The notes beneath the pieces were generated by a model that saw nothing but the letters and a program-made list of their open reading frames with translations, made no database searches and was not told the origin of the DNA. A DNA stretch of 54,414 nucleotides from contig CAYPJU010000038.1 in assembly GCA_964411125.1 (NCBI GenBank), forward strand, positions 1 through 54,414. Reading direction: 5' to 3'. Position 1 is the first letter of the stretch; each line of letters begins with the position of its first letter. Shown here one piece after another: positions 8,844 through 17,461 of this stretch. Source of the DNA: JBFIHF01 sp964411125 (GTDB taxonomy: Bacteria; Myxococcota_A; Bradymonadia; Bradymonadales; Bradymonadaceae). Position numbers and translations under genes: made by a program.

Positions 8844-11804
8844 ATGCTGCCGCCCATGTCGGAAAACCAGAAACTCGTCGGGAACTTCGAACTTTCGAAG
8901 CTCGCCGGGCGCGGGGCGGAAAGCTCGGTGTGGCGGGCGGAACACCGCCGACACGGCGTTCCCGCGGCGGTGAAGTTTCTCCGGAGGACGAGCCCCGGCG
9001 ACGAGGTCGTCGACGCGGAGTTTCGCCGCCGGGTTCAGAAGGTCGCCGGGCTCGAACACGAGGGCATCTTGCCGCTGTTCGATTACGGGTGGCTCACCGA
9101 AGCCATCCCCGAGGTACTGGGGGTCCTTCCCGACAGTCGATGGGTGGTGACGGCGTGGTCGGATCGAATGCTGACCGACGTGGTCCCGCTGACGGAGTGG
9201 GTCGAGGTTCGCTCGATGCTCCTCGGGATTCTGGACGCCCTCGCACACGCGCATGCGCGCGGCCTGACCCACGAGGCACTCAAGCCGGGAAACGTCGCGA
9301 TCGGCGATGGCGGCACCGCGCGCATCACGGACTTCGACCCACTGCCGAGCATCACGCCGAAGAACCGTTCCGACCTACGCCCGACGACCGCACAGTGGCT
9401 TGCGCCGGAGCAGTTCGCCAGTCATCGCCGCAACGTGGGTCCCTGGACCGATCTGTACGCGGTGGGCTGCATCGCCTACTGGCTGCTGACCTATCGACCG
9501 CCCTACCGTGGGGACGTTCTCTCCCTACTTCACAGCCACCGCTCCGCACCGATCCCCCGACTGCGGAGTCGGGTGGCGGTGCCGAACGACCTCGAGTCGT
9601 GGCTCCGACGACTCCTCGCCAAGGACCCTCGCGACCGCTACCGCTCCGCCGCCGACGCGGCATACGACCTGCTCGAGTTCCCGACGGAGATCTCGGTCCC
9701 CGACGACTCGTTCGACCCGTTCGCTTCGGATGAGGAGGACGACCTGCGAGAGCCCTCCGGGCTGGAAGAACCATCGTCCTACGCTGTCTACGAGATGTCC
9801 GCGACCCCGGCGCGCTGGGTCGAACGGCCCCCGCCACCGCGTACGTGGGCCCGCGCCACGAAACCATCGCGGACCGCAGAAGTCGTCTGCGCGAGCCTCG
9901 GAATGTGGAGCCTGCGACCGGTCCCGATCGTGGGGCGACAGGCCGAGCGTGACGCGCTCTGGGCCACACTGCGGAATGTGCACACCACCCGAACCCCACG
10001 CGCCGTCCTGCTGCATGGGGACCCGGGTACGGGGAAGGGGACCCTGGCGTGCTGGGTCGCGTTCCGAGCCGCGGAGCTGGGGGCGGCTCACGTGCTCGCG
10101 ACCACTCACCCCGAGACCGATCCCAGCGGCCTTGCGGGGATGATCCTCGATCACTTTACCCTGCGCGGCCTCGACGGAGCGGCGAGTCTCGCGCGGATAC
10201 GTTCGGAGTTCTCGTCGCTCGGTCACGAGGACGAGGGACGCGACGCCCAGATGGTGTTCGACCTCGCGACAGGTGTAGCCCCAACCCACCCGGGTTCGCA
10301 CCGCGACCGCCTCGACGCGTTCACCAGGTACCTCGATACGTTGTCGCGGGACCGTCCGGTGCTCGTGATCGCGGAGAACCTGCATCATGCCCCCGACACC
10401 GTTCTCTGGATCGCGGACGTCCTGGAGCGGACCGCCTCACGCATCATGGTCGTGGGTACGTTCCGACACGACATCCTCTCCACCCGGGACTTTCACTACG
10501 AACGGATCCAGGGTCTTCGGGAAAGCGAGCGTTCGAGGTTCCTCGACATCGGCCCTCTGCAGGGAGAGAACCGACTGGCGCTCATCGACTGCCTGCTCGA
10601 TCTCGAGTCACCGTTCCGCGAAGAGCTCGCGGACGCAGCGGAGGGAAACCCCCTCTACGCCACGCAGGTAGTGGATGACTGGGTGGCGAGGGGGCTCCTG
10701 GAGGTGTCAGACAATGGGTCCTTTAAACTAGCAAAGCCCATTGGGCTAGCGCTGCCTGACAGTGTCGAGGAAAGCTGGCGTCAGCGGGTCGACCGGTTCG
10801 TCGAGAGCCACGGCGAACAGGCCGGCCTCGTTCTCGAAGCGGGTGCGGTTCTGGGCCGGCAGTTTCGGCACGAGGACTGGGTCGCACTCTGCGATCGGAA
10901 CGACGTCGTCGTGGACGAGCCACTGGTCGAGGCGCTCACCCGCGCAGGATTCCTGGAGGCGACGACTTCGGGCTGGACGTTTCGGCACGCCATGCTCCGC
11001 GAAGTTTTAGAGGCACGGTCTCGCGCCGCCGGGCGCGTGGAGCGATGGAATGCCCTCGCCGCGGCGACGCTCTCGCACTCGGCGGCGAACGCGCGAAGAC
11101 GGGCGCGCCATCTCATCGCGGCGGGCCAACTCGAAGGGGCGCTCGATGCGCTCTTGATCGAGGCACGGAGCGCATCCGACCGCGGCGACCTCGACCACGC
11201 GGCGGTCATTCTTCACCATTTTACGGAAGTGGCAGAAGCGCTGCAGGCAGGTCGCTCGGCCTGGCGAATTCGCGGAAATGCGCAGTTGGCCGAGGTAGCG
11301 CTAGCGCGAGGCGATCGGACGGCGGCGGACGAGTTTCTGAGAGTGGCAGAGCGAGAGTTCGTGAACTTCGGGAGCGATTCGACGGAGGAGCGGAGCCGTC
11401 TCCTCGCGGAGATCAACTTCGTCCGGGGGGACTACGTGCGGCAGGGAGGTGCGGCTCGCGACGCGGTGGTCCTGTTGGAGCAAGTGATCAAGGTCTTCAC
11501 GGCGCGGGAGGATCCTCGGCTCGCCGATGTGCTGCTGCGGTTCGCCGATTCGCTCGCCGCCGCAGAGCTGTCCCAGGAAGCAATGAAGGCGTACCACGAG
11601 GCTGTCGGGGCCTTCGAAGGAAAGGGAGATTACTACGGCGTGGGGCAAGCGGAGGCGGGCATTGCGAAGATGCTGCGGAAGTCCGCCCCCGATGACCACG
11701 AGTCGGTCGCGAAGCACATTCAGAGAGCGCGTAAGGCTTACGAGGCGGCGGGCGCTCGCGAACGCGCCAGCTCCGTGTCAGAGGAGCTTCTCCAGGCCGA
11801 ATGA
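8844..11804 (+). CDS. Kinase-like (probable pseudokinase) / AAA ATPase / TPR regulator
   Basis: 986-aa multidomain protein. Residues about 15-275 have the Hanks kinase fold: Gly-rich loop AGRGAESSV, ATP lysine K44, and an activation-segment APE-like motif. The catalytic loop, however, reads THEALKPGN (H143-E144-A145), so the catalytic Asp is Ala, and DFG is DFD. An AAA/STAND-type ATPase follows, with Walker A GDPGTGKGT (392-400) and a Walker-B-like LVIAEN. A helical TPR-like region fills roughly 640-986. Family members of this layout relay signals to output regulators. Start: ATG 8844 has GGGAG 11 bases upstream; ATG 8856 (MSENQ) is an alternative. The frame is open far upstream but that part is antisense to the VWA gene. 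Probably a scaffold or ATP-driven regulator rather than an active kinase. Confidence 0.8.
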   Translation: MLPPMSENQKLVGNFELSKLAGRGAESSVWRAEHRRHGVPAAVKFLRRTSPGDEVVDAEFRRRVQKVAGLEHEGILPLFDYGWLTEAIPEVLGVLPDSRWVVTAWSDRMLTDVVPLTEWVEVRSMLLGILDALAHAHARGLTHEALKPGNVAIGDGGTARITDFDPLPSITPKNRSDLRPTTAQWLAPEQFASHRRNVGPWTDLYAVGCIAYWLLTYRPPYRGDVLSLLHSHRSAPIPRLRSRVAVPNDLESWLRRLLAKDPRDRYRSAADAAYDLLEFPTEISVPDDSFDPFASDEEDDLREPSGLEEPSSYAVYEMSATPARWVERPPPPRTWARATKPSRTAEVVCASLGMWSLRPVPIVGRQAERDALWATLRNVHTTRTPRAVLLHGDPGTGKGTLACWVAFRAAELGAAHVLATTHPETDPSGLAGMILDHFTLRGLDGAASLARIRSEFSSLGHEDEGRDAQMVFDLATGVAPTHPGSHRDRLDAFTRYLDTLSRDRPVLVIAENLHHAPDTVLWIADVLERTASRIMVVGTFRHDILSTRDFHYERIQGLRESERSRFLDIGPLQGENRLALIDCLLDLESPFREELADAAEGNPLYATQVVDDWVARGLLEVSDNGSFKLAKPIGLALPDSVEESWRQRVDRFVESHGEQAGLVLEAGAVLGRQFRHEDWVALCDRNDVVVDEPLVEALTRAGFLEATTSGWTFRHAMLREVLEARSRAAGRVERWNALAAATLSHSAANARRRARHLIAAGQLEGALDALLIEARSASDRGDLDHAAVILHHFTEVAEALQAGRSAWRIRGNAQLAEVALARGDRTAADEFLRVAEREFVNFGSDSTEERSRLLAEINFVRGDYVRQGGAARDAVVLLEQVIKVFTAREDPRLADVLLRFADSLAAAELSQEAMKAYHEAVGAFEGKGDYYGVGQAEAGIAKMLRKSAPDDHESVAKHIQRARKAYEAAGARERASSVSEELLQAE

Positions 11805-11842
11805 CCGCAGTCATCAAAAAGTGCGCGACTCAATGACCGAGG

Positions 11843-13138
11843 TCACTCCAAGACGCGACCCGTAATCTCGACGCGAAGTCCTGCGTCGTTTCGGAGGTCC
11901 AGCTCCCATCCGTGCAGGCCGCACACTCGATTGACGATGGACAGACCGAAGCCTTGTCCGTCTTCGTTGCGAGACCGCGCGGCATCGGCTCGTACGCCTC
12001 GAGCGAGGACATCTGCGAGCATCTCGTCGGGGATACCCGGTCCGTCGTCAGCCACAGCGAGGAGAAAGTGTGCGCCGTGCCGTTCGAGGATCACGACCAC
12101 GTGGCCGCCGGAAGCGTTGTATTGCACGGCGTTCTGTACGAGGTTCGACAACGCCTGCTCGATCAGGGTCGGTTCGCCGAGCACGACGCAGTCGTCGGCC
12201 ACCCAGTCGAGCTCCACTCCCTTCTGCCGCGCGATCGGGGCGTGGCGTCCTACGACGCGTTCAACCAAGGGGCCGAGCTCGACGGGGAGCGTGGTCGCCA
12301 GCGCTTCGGGGTTTTCGAGCTTGGCCGCCGAGCGCATGTTGGCGATGAGAGCGGCGATGTAGTGCGATTCTTCGAGAGCGACCCGAATGTCTTCGCCGTC
12401 GTTCTGGCTGGCGAGCTTCTGCAGGCGATGCTGCAGAACCGTGAGCGGTATGGCCAGGTCGTGGGTAGTGTTGGCGATATACTGTTCGAGCGCCTGTTCA
12501 CGAGACCGCAACGCGCTGAAGGTCTCGTCGAAAGCGTCGGCGAGGTGGCTCAGTTCGTCGCTTCCCGCCAGCTCTACGGAGAAGGGCTCTCGACGGGCGC
12601 GATGAACCGCCTCCTCGAGCCGTCGGATTCGGCGGACGATCGGGACCGTGAGCAGCAATCCGAGAAGCGTGAGAACCGTGGCGAGGGCGCCGGTCTGGAT
12701 CAGCGCACGCTGCATGCTGCCGCGGGGGGTCCCACGAACGTTCCATACGACCAGCACGACGGCGCAGGGACCGGAGTCGGCGCGCCGGATCGCGGTAGCC
12801 CCGAGAAATTTCGCGCCCGGCATGAACCAATGGTGCTGCGGCTCATCGAGCTGGAGATGGTGCCGGAGTGTCCGGGGGAAAGGTGGCGCGTGAGGATGGC
12901 GGGACTGGAAGTCGAGATCGTACGCGAAGGCGGCGAATTCGGGACGCTCGACCGCAAAGCGCTCGGGGCGACGTTCGCACCTGGTCATGGGACGTTCGGA
13001 AAGCCGAGCAGTGAAGCGGTCCGCACGACGTTCCATGAACTCGCGATGCTCGGAGTTCACCCGCCAGATCGCGACGACGAACGACGTGGGGACGACCGTG
13101 AGGATCAGCCAGAGGGCGACCTTCCCGCGCAGTCCCAT
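11843..13138 (-). CDS. Sensor histidine kinase
   Basis: 431-aa membrane kinase of a two-component pair. Membrane helix 1 is at about residues 6-26, a 115-residue periplasmic sensor follows, and helix 2 is near 145-170, leading into a HAMP linker. The phospho-acceptor histidine is near residue 226 in ANTTHDLAIPL. The HATPase domain has the N box (LSNLVQNAVQYNA), DDGPGIP and the G2 loop GQGFGLSIV. I prefer ATG 13138 (GGAG 5 bases upstream) over GTG 13144, which sits within that GGAG. It is 2 bases downstream of the response regulator stop. Its sensor domain and the adjacent Spy-like protein suggest it watches envelope stress or metals. Confidence 0.88.
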   Translation of the reverse strand: MGLRGKVALWLILTVVPTSFVVAIWRVNSEHREFMERRADRFTARLSERPMTRCERRPERFAVERPEFAAFAYDLDFQSRHPHAPPFPRTLRHHLQLDEPQHHWFMPGAKFLGATAIRRADSGPCAVVLVVWNVRGTPRGSMQRALIQTGALATVLTLLGLLLTVPIVRRIRRLEEAVHRARREPFSVELAGSDELSHLADAFDETFSALRSREQALEQYIANTTHDLAIPLTVLQHRLQKLASQNDGEDIRVALEESHYIAALIANMRSAAKLENPEALATTLPVELGPLVERVVGRHAPIARQKGVELDWVADDCVVLGEPTLIEQALSNLVQNAVQYNASGGHVVVILERHGAHFLLAVADDGPGIPDEMLADVLARGVRADAARSRNEDGQGFGLSIVNRVCGLHGWELDLRNDAGLRVEITGRVLE

Positions 13139-13140
13139 GG

Positions 13141-13812
13141 TCACTCCGGCGGGACGAATTTGTAGCCGATGCCCCAGACAGTCGTGAGCATCGAGGCCGC
13201 GTCACCCATCTTCTTTCGGATACGCGAGACATGGACATCGAGCGTTCGCTCAGTCCCTTCACGGTCCTCATCGAGGCAGCGTTCCACGAGCTGCCGCCGA
13301 CTGAACGCCATGTTGGGGCGACTGACGAGGGTGGCGAGAATGTCGAATTCGACCTTCGTCAGCTCGAGGTCCTCGCCGTCGACGGTCGCGAGCCGCATCT
13401 CCCGATCGACCGCGAGGGGGCCGTACTCCATCCCGGCCTCCTTCTCGATCGTGGGCCGTCGCAACCGGGCGTGAACCCGGGCGACCAGTTCTTCGGGCCA
13501 GAACGGCTTGGTGAGGTAGTCGTCACCGCCGAGCTTGAAGCCACGAACCTTGTCGTGGGTGTCGGACCGAGCGGTGAGGATGATGACGGGCACGTCCGAT
13601 GTTTCTCGGAACCCCTTGAGGACGTCGAAGCCGTGTTTGTTCGGCAGCATCAAGTCGAGCACGACGAGCCGGTAGTCCTCGGGATCGAGCCTCGAAGCGA
13701 CGAGACCGTCGGTGACCCAGGTCACCTCGAAGCCCTCGTCGGACAGAGTTCTCTCGATCTCGGCTCCGAGGCGAGGGTCGTCTTCGACGACGAGTACGGG
13801 GAGAGAGTCCAT
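13141..13812 (-). CDS. OmpR/PhoB-family response regulator
   Basis: 223-aa transcription regulator. The receiver domain has the acidic pocket E10-D11-D12, the phosphorylated D53 in VVLDLMLP, Thr in ILTARSD and Lys in YLTKPF. The C-terminal winged helix (about residues 125-220) ends with the usual HVSRIRKKM recognition-helix motif. It is encoded between the Spy-like protein (4-base gap upstream) and its cognate kinase, all on the minus strand, so it probably controls the Spy-like gene and its own operon. Confidence 0.92.
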   Translation of the reverse strand: MDSLPVLVVEDDPRLGAEIERTLSDEGFEVTWVTDGLVASRLDPEDYRLVVLDLMLPNKHGFDVLKGFRETSDVPVIILTARSDTHDKVRGFKLGGDDYLTKPFWPEELVARVHARLRRPTIEKEAGMEYGPLAVDREMRLATVDGEDLELTKVEFDILATLVSRPNMAFSRRQLVERCLDEDREGTERTLDVHVSRIRKKMGDAASMLTTVWGIGYKFVPPE

Positions 13813-13816
13813 CGGT

Positions 13817-14563
13817 TCAGTCGAACTTTTCGCCGTGGTGTTTGCGGAAGCCCTTGCCTCGCTTCTCTTTGCCGTGCTTCGCGAAGTCTTCGCGCAGCTC
13901 GGCGAACTTCACCTTCTGGTCGGCGGTGAGGACGGCTTCGATCTCGTTGAGGGTCTGCTCCTTGAGGGCCTTGCCGGCGGCGCGTCGTTGGTCGGGCTCC
14001 TGCTCCTTGAGGGCCTTCATCTTCTCGCGCTTGCTCAGCAGGATCTGTTTCACCTTCGCTTCCTGCGCGTCGCTGAGGTCGAGCTTCGCGTCGAGCCGTT
14101 CGAGCATCTTCGCGCCGCGCCCTTCGTGTCCCTTGCCCCGCTTTCCTTTGTGTTTGGCACGGAGCTCCTCGGCCTTCGCACGCTGTTCGGGGGTCAGGAC
14201 GGCCTGAATCTCGGTTCGCGACTCTTTGCGGATCTCGCGAATTTGGTCGCGCATCGCGCTGCGGTCCTCCACGTCCTTGTTGGCCTCGACGAGAGTCCAG
14301 GTGCGCGTCTGCGCATCGGCCATGATCTGGCGAACTTTCGTCGCCTGGGCGGGGGTCAGCGAAAGCTTCTTCGTCATCTTCTCGACGCGCTTGTCGAGTC
14401 GATCCTCCATGTGCTCGAGCCGCTCCTGCTCGCTCATGTTCTGGAGCTTCTCGAATTTGTGCCCGTGGTGGTGCCCTTCACCGGCGAAGGCGACGGAGCC
14501 GGCGCCCAGGACCATCGAGGCGGTGAAAAGTGCGATCGAGATACGTTTCGTAAGAGTCTTCAT
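13817..14563 (-). CDS. Spy/CpxP-family periplasmic protein with duplicated LTxxQ repeats
   Basis: 248-aa exported helical protein. The signal peptide is MKTLTKRISIALFTASMVLG with cleavage after AFA. The start at ATG 14563 is supported by AGGAGA 7 bases upstream. A His-rich segment (GHHHGH) directly follows the cleavage site and the C-terminus ends FRKHHGEKFD, suggesting metal binding. LTxxQ-like motifs occur four times: LTPAQ, LTPEQ, LSDAQ and LTADQ, in two halves of about 100 residues, so it is twice the size of Spy or CpxP (about 160 aa). Family members are ATP-independent chaperones or inhibitors of the neighbouring sensor kinase; the position just before a two-component pair fits the ZraP/CpxP logic. 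Confidence 0.85.
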   Translation of the reverse strand: MKTLTKRISIALFTASMVLGAGSVAFAGEGHHHGHKFEKLQNMSEQERLEHMEDRLDKRVEKMTKKLSLTPAQATKVRQIMADAQTRTWTLVEANKDVEDRSAMRDQIREIRKESRTEIQAVLTPEQRAKAEELRAKHKGKRGKGHEGRGAKMLERLDAKLDLSDAQEAKVKQILLSKREKMKALKEQEPDQRRAAGKALKEQTLNEIEAVLTADQKVKFAELREDFAKHGKEKRGKGFRKHHGEKFD

Positions 14564-14653
14564 CGGTGCTTCTCCTGTGACTCGGTTGGTGTCGTTTTCG
14601 ACCGGGGAGGACTCCAATGTTCCTCGCCGCTCTCACCAACAAAGTACGATGCG

Positions 14654-14665
14654 ACTCTTAAGAGT
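14654..14665. promoter_or_regulatory. 12-bp perfect palindrome upstream of the Spy-like gene
   Basis: ACTCTTAAGAGT lies about 90 bases upstream of the Spy-like start, in the 125-base gap after the Cys-rich lipoprotein gene. It sits where a regulator would act on the Spy/response-regulator/kinase operon. No convincing -35/-10 pair was found beside it, so its role is a guess. Confidence 0.25.
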
Positions 14666-14688
14666 TTCTGAAGGGATCGAAAAAAGTT

Positions 14689-15117
14689 TCACCCGCCGGG
14701 AGTGCAGACCTTCCGATTTTCCGATCCCCCTCCCGTAGAGCGGCATCCGAACTCTTCCGTCAGCTCCGCCTCGCAGTAGCCCTCTTCCTCCCCTTCGCAA
14801 CTGAGGAAGCAGAGTCGCTGCCCGGTCGACTCGAAGGGGGCGCAGACTTGCGGGGGTGATTCTTCGTCGCATTCGCCTTCGGCTGCGCAGCAGTCGGCAT
14901 CGGTGTCGCACTCGTGGGTACAGTAGCCGTCCTCGACGCGGTCGAGGCACTGAACGTCACCGGAAATCTCGTCACGATCGACGTCGGGGTAGCAATCGTC
15001 GGGGACTTCGCAAGCGTTCCCGGTGTCGGTTCCGGGCCCATCGCCGTCGCCGCACGCCAGAAAGATCCCGCCCGCGAGTCCGAAAGTGCCCAACAGGGCG
15101 AGGATTCTTCTGGTCAT
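14689..15117 (-). CDS. Cys-rich lipoprotein
   Basis: 142-aa exported protein. The signal peptide MTRRILALLGTFGLAGGIFL ends in a lipobox-like FLAC (Cys22). The mature protein is strongly acidic (Asp/Glu-rich) and has 13 further Cys in CxxDxDCC / CxxxxxxGYC spacings, again the EGF/Dickkopf-like pattern of this genome. Its ATG overlaps the stop of the TerB-like gene by 4 bases (ATGA), so the two are coupled. Function unknown. Confidence 0.75.
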   Translation of the reverse strand: MTRRILALLGTFGLAGGIFLACGDGDGPGTDTGNACEVPDDCYPDVDRDEISGDVQCLDRVEDGYCTHECDTDADCCAAEGECDEESPPQVCAPFESTGQRLCFLSCEGEEEGYCEAELTEEFGCRSTGGGSENRKVCTPGG

Positions 15118-15539
15118 GTCGTGGCCTCGTCGACTTTCTTCACGTGAACGGTTCGCACCATGTGGTTCTCGTACTCTTCTTCGTCGGCACCGAGCGCGGA
15201 GGCGACCTCCTGGAGATAATCACCCTCCTGGAAATCGTAAGTGAAGTCGGAGTCGATCACGGTCGCGACGAGCGCGAGGACCGCCTGACGGTCAGATGGA
15301 TCGTCGATCCCGAGGCCCGCCACGGCCGATTCCACGGAGACGGTGTCCGGCTCGAACGAGTCGATGTAGTCGGTGACCACGGAGGGGAGTTGTCCGCCCT
15401 CGACGAGATTCTTCAGGATCTTGTCGATCGCCGCCCGCTCGAGGCCATGCAGCTCCTGATCGGCCCAGGCAGCGCCGAGGAGAAGATGCGCGAGATGCTG
15501 AAGCTGGGTTTCGTCCAGCTCGAGTGTCTTGTCTGCCAT
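15114..15539 (-). CDS. TerB-like helical protein
   Basis: 141-aa soluble protein. It starts at ATG 15539 (MADKTLELDE). The pattern LLGAAWADQELHGLERAAI near residues 20-38, followed by alternating acidic helices (ESAVAGL, ALVATVIDSDFTYDFQEGDYLQEVASALG), matches the TerB / TerB-like fold. It has the doubled 'D-x-E/D' acidic positions that bind metal in TerB; the second half repeats the first in outline. TerB proteins are linked to tellurite resistance and stress or phage responses, but single TerB-like genes are widespread and their role is unclear. No other ter genes are near. Confidence 0.65.
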   Translation of the reverse strand: MADKTLELDETQLQHLAHLLLGAAWADQELHGLERAAIDKILKNLVEGGQLPSVVTDYIDSFEPDTVSVESAVAGLGIDDPSDRQAVLALVATVIDSDFTYDFQEGDYLQEVASALGADEEEYENHMVRTVHVKKVDEATT

Positions 15540-15662
15540 GTCTTTTGTCGTTGGTTGAGATTGGTTTGACGAGTGTCGCCCGAGGCAGCCGAATCTGCAA
15601 CGTCGTTCGAGATCAGAGGATTGTAGTATCCCGACGATGACGCGACCGGCCACAGGTGAGGG

Positions 15663-17291
15663 TCACTCCGCGTCCGAAGCCGGCGCCCCATCGGAGATTT
15701 CTTCGGGGTCCACGGGCGGAGGTGTCTCCGCGGCGTCGTTCGTAGCTTCGGGCGGCGCTTTCGGCGCGGGGGGAGCAGGCTCCTCGGGCGGCGCTTCTTC
15801 GGCCTTCGCCGCAGGTCGCTGCGGCGGGGCGGCCACCGTCTTTGGCGTATCGTCGGCCTCGGGTGCAGCTTGCGATTGCGACGGCTTTTCGAGTTTCGGC
15901 ACTTCGGAGGGCCTGGCGCTCGTCTCTTCCTCGCCGGCTGGCTCTTCGGCTTCGGGTCGATCGATCGGATCGTCGTCGCCGAAATCGACCCACTCCATAT
16001 ATCGGGTCTCGACGAAGAATTCCGCCAGCGCGCGCTGGATCGTCTTGCCCTCGCCGAGCCAGCTCTGCGACAGGCAGTACCACGCGGGATAGGTCGCGCG
16101 TGTCTTGCAGTCGCCCCGCGCGATCACCGAGGCGATCGTGTAGTCGGGAGCGGACTCGAGAGCACCGTCCCACACGGCGAGGAACGGGACACCGACATGG
16201 GGCTCGTCCTGGTAGCCTCCGTTCCCTCCGAAACCGAGCAGGCAGGTCTCGCGCCATCGCCGCAGCAGTCGTTCTTCGTAGCTGCGCGCCCCTCGCTCGG
16301 CGACCTTGCGAAGCTCCTCGGAGGCGAGGACGGGGACCTCGTCGTACTCCGAGTCGATGCCGGAACGTTCCCTGGGAGTCGGTGTGTTCGCGAGTCTGCA
16401 GAGATATCCGATCGTGGCCTGCCGGAAATCGACGTCATAGGCGGGGAGCGCCTCGGTCTCGTCGACCCGGAAGTTTCGTGGCTGGCCGTTGCGCGCCATG
16501 AACCCCAGCGTGCGGGCGACCCACGGCATCTCGTCGGGACGAATGCCGACCTCTTCCCAGTGCTTCTCAAGCATCCCGAGCATGTCGGCGCCCTGCTGCG
16601 GGCGGATCTGATTCACCAATCGCTGACACTCGGGGTGGGCCTCGTAATCGAGATCGAACGAGCACATCCGCAACCAGGCGTAGAACTCCGGCGATTCGGG
16701 GCGGTCCCGCGTCTCGCGGAAATCGGCGAGCGCGGTGGCGATGAGCCGGGCGTTGCCCTCGTGCCGCTCGAGCTCACCCCAGAACTCGTCCATCTCCTCG
16801 GCGAGGTCACCCTCGAGCGAGCCTGCGAGATGCAGGCGAAGCATGCAGGTCCACGGCGCGAACTCCGTGCGTCGGTCGAGGGTCTTTTCGAGCTCCAACC
16901 GGGTCGAGCCAGGCAGGGAGCCGTCGGCTATCGACGGCGCGAGCTGTCGGCACATCGCTTCGGAGGCCATCCGCGGCCCAAAGCGGAAGACGACGGCGAT
17001 GTCCTCTTTCGTCCACTCCATCGTGTCGAAGTCGCCAGGATTCATTCGCGAAAGCTCTTGCGAACGCTTCCGCTGCTGCTTGAGTTCGAGCTGCATCGGG
17101 TCGAGAGGGACACCGGCGGGGGTCGTCGTCGGATCCTTCTGCATGCGGGCGATGTCGCGCTTCTGATCGAGGCGTGACAGTCCGATCGCCGCCAGCAGAA
17201 AGGCGAGGAACGCCGCGAGCAGGCCGATCCAGAGCGCGGATCGGTCCACGTTGCGCTCGTGGGGGGATGGTACGTGGAGCTTCTTTTCCAT
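15663..17291 (-). CDS. Membrane-anchored protein of unknown function, Pro/Ala/Glu-rich tail
   Basis: 542-aa protein with a single N-terminal membrane helix (about residues 20-42, ALWIGLLAAFLAFLLAAIGL) preceded by a short cytoplasmic segment. A large, mainly helical extracytoplasmic domain (about 60-430) has several conserved-looking Cys and Trp residues. It ends with a roughly 100-residue low-complexity tail of Pro, Ala, Glu and Lys. I recognise no family. It is divergent from the 939-aa membrane protein, sharing a 170-base intergenic region, and both have similar architecture (membrane part plus Cys-containing helical domain). No good ribosome binding site precedes ATG 17291. Confidence 0.7.
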   Translation of the reverse strand: MEKKLHVPSPHERNVDRSALWIGLLAAFLAFLLAAIGLSRLDQKRDIARMQKDPTTTPAGVPLDPMQLELKQQRKRSQELSRMNPGDFDTMEWTKEDIAVVFRFGPRMASEAMCRQLAPSIADGSLPGSTRLELEKTLDRRTEFAPWTCMLRLHLAGSLEGDLAEEMDEFWGELERHEGNARLIATALADFRETRDRPESPEFYAWLRMCSFDLDYEAHPECQRLVNQIRPQQGADMLGMLEKHWEEVGIRPDEMPWVARTLGFMARNGQPRNFRVDETEALPAYDVDFRQATIGYLCRLANTPTPRERSGIDSEYDEVPVLASEELRKVAERGARSYEERLLRRWRETCLLGFGGNGGYQDEPHVGVPFLAVWDGALESAPDYTIASVIARGDCKTRATYPAWYCLSQSWLGEGKTIQRALAEFFVETRYMEWVDFGDDDPIDRPEAEEPAGEEETSARPSEVPKLEKPSQSQAAPEADDTPKTVAAPPQRPAAKAEEAPPEEPAPPAPKAPPEATNDAAETPPPVDPEEISDGAPASDAE

Positions 17292-17461
17292 GCCGAGGAA
17301 GACTACGACCGAGCGCGAGAGGTGTCGAGCATCGCGTAGTGGGGGGGCGTGGAGGCGAGGCGGGGCCCCCTTGCGCCCGATTCGTCGGGGCGAGACACAG
17401 TCGCGGTCTTCTTGATGGTCTGGGGCCCGCCTGTTAGCCTCCCAATGGTCAGGAGAAGCAG

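Noticed and set aside
7799..9733. Plus-strand open frame of 644 codons
   Set aside because: It crosses the VWA gene antisense and enters the pseudokinase gene in a wrong frame; composition is not protein-like.
11801..11845. Two small inverted repeats (ATGAC-N4-GTCAT and TGACC-N2-GGTCA) between convergent genes
   Set aside because: Stems are only 5 bp and lie partly in stop codons and coding sequence; no T-run. Not enough to call a terminator.
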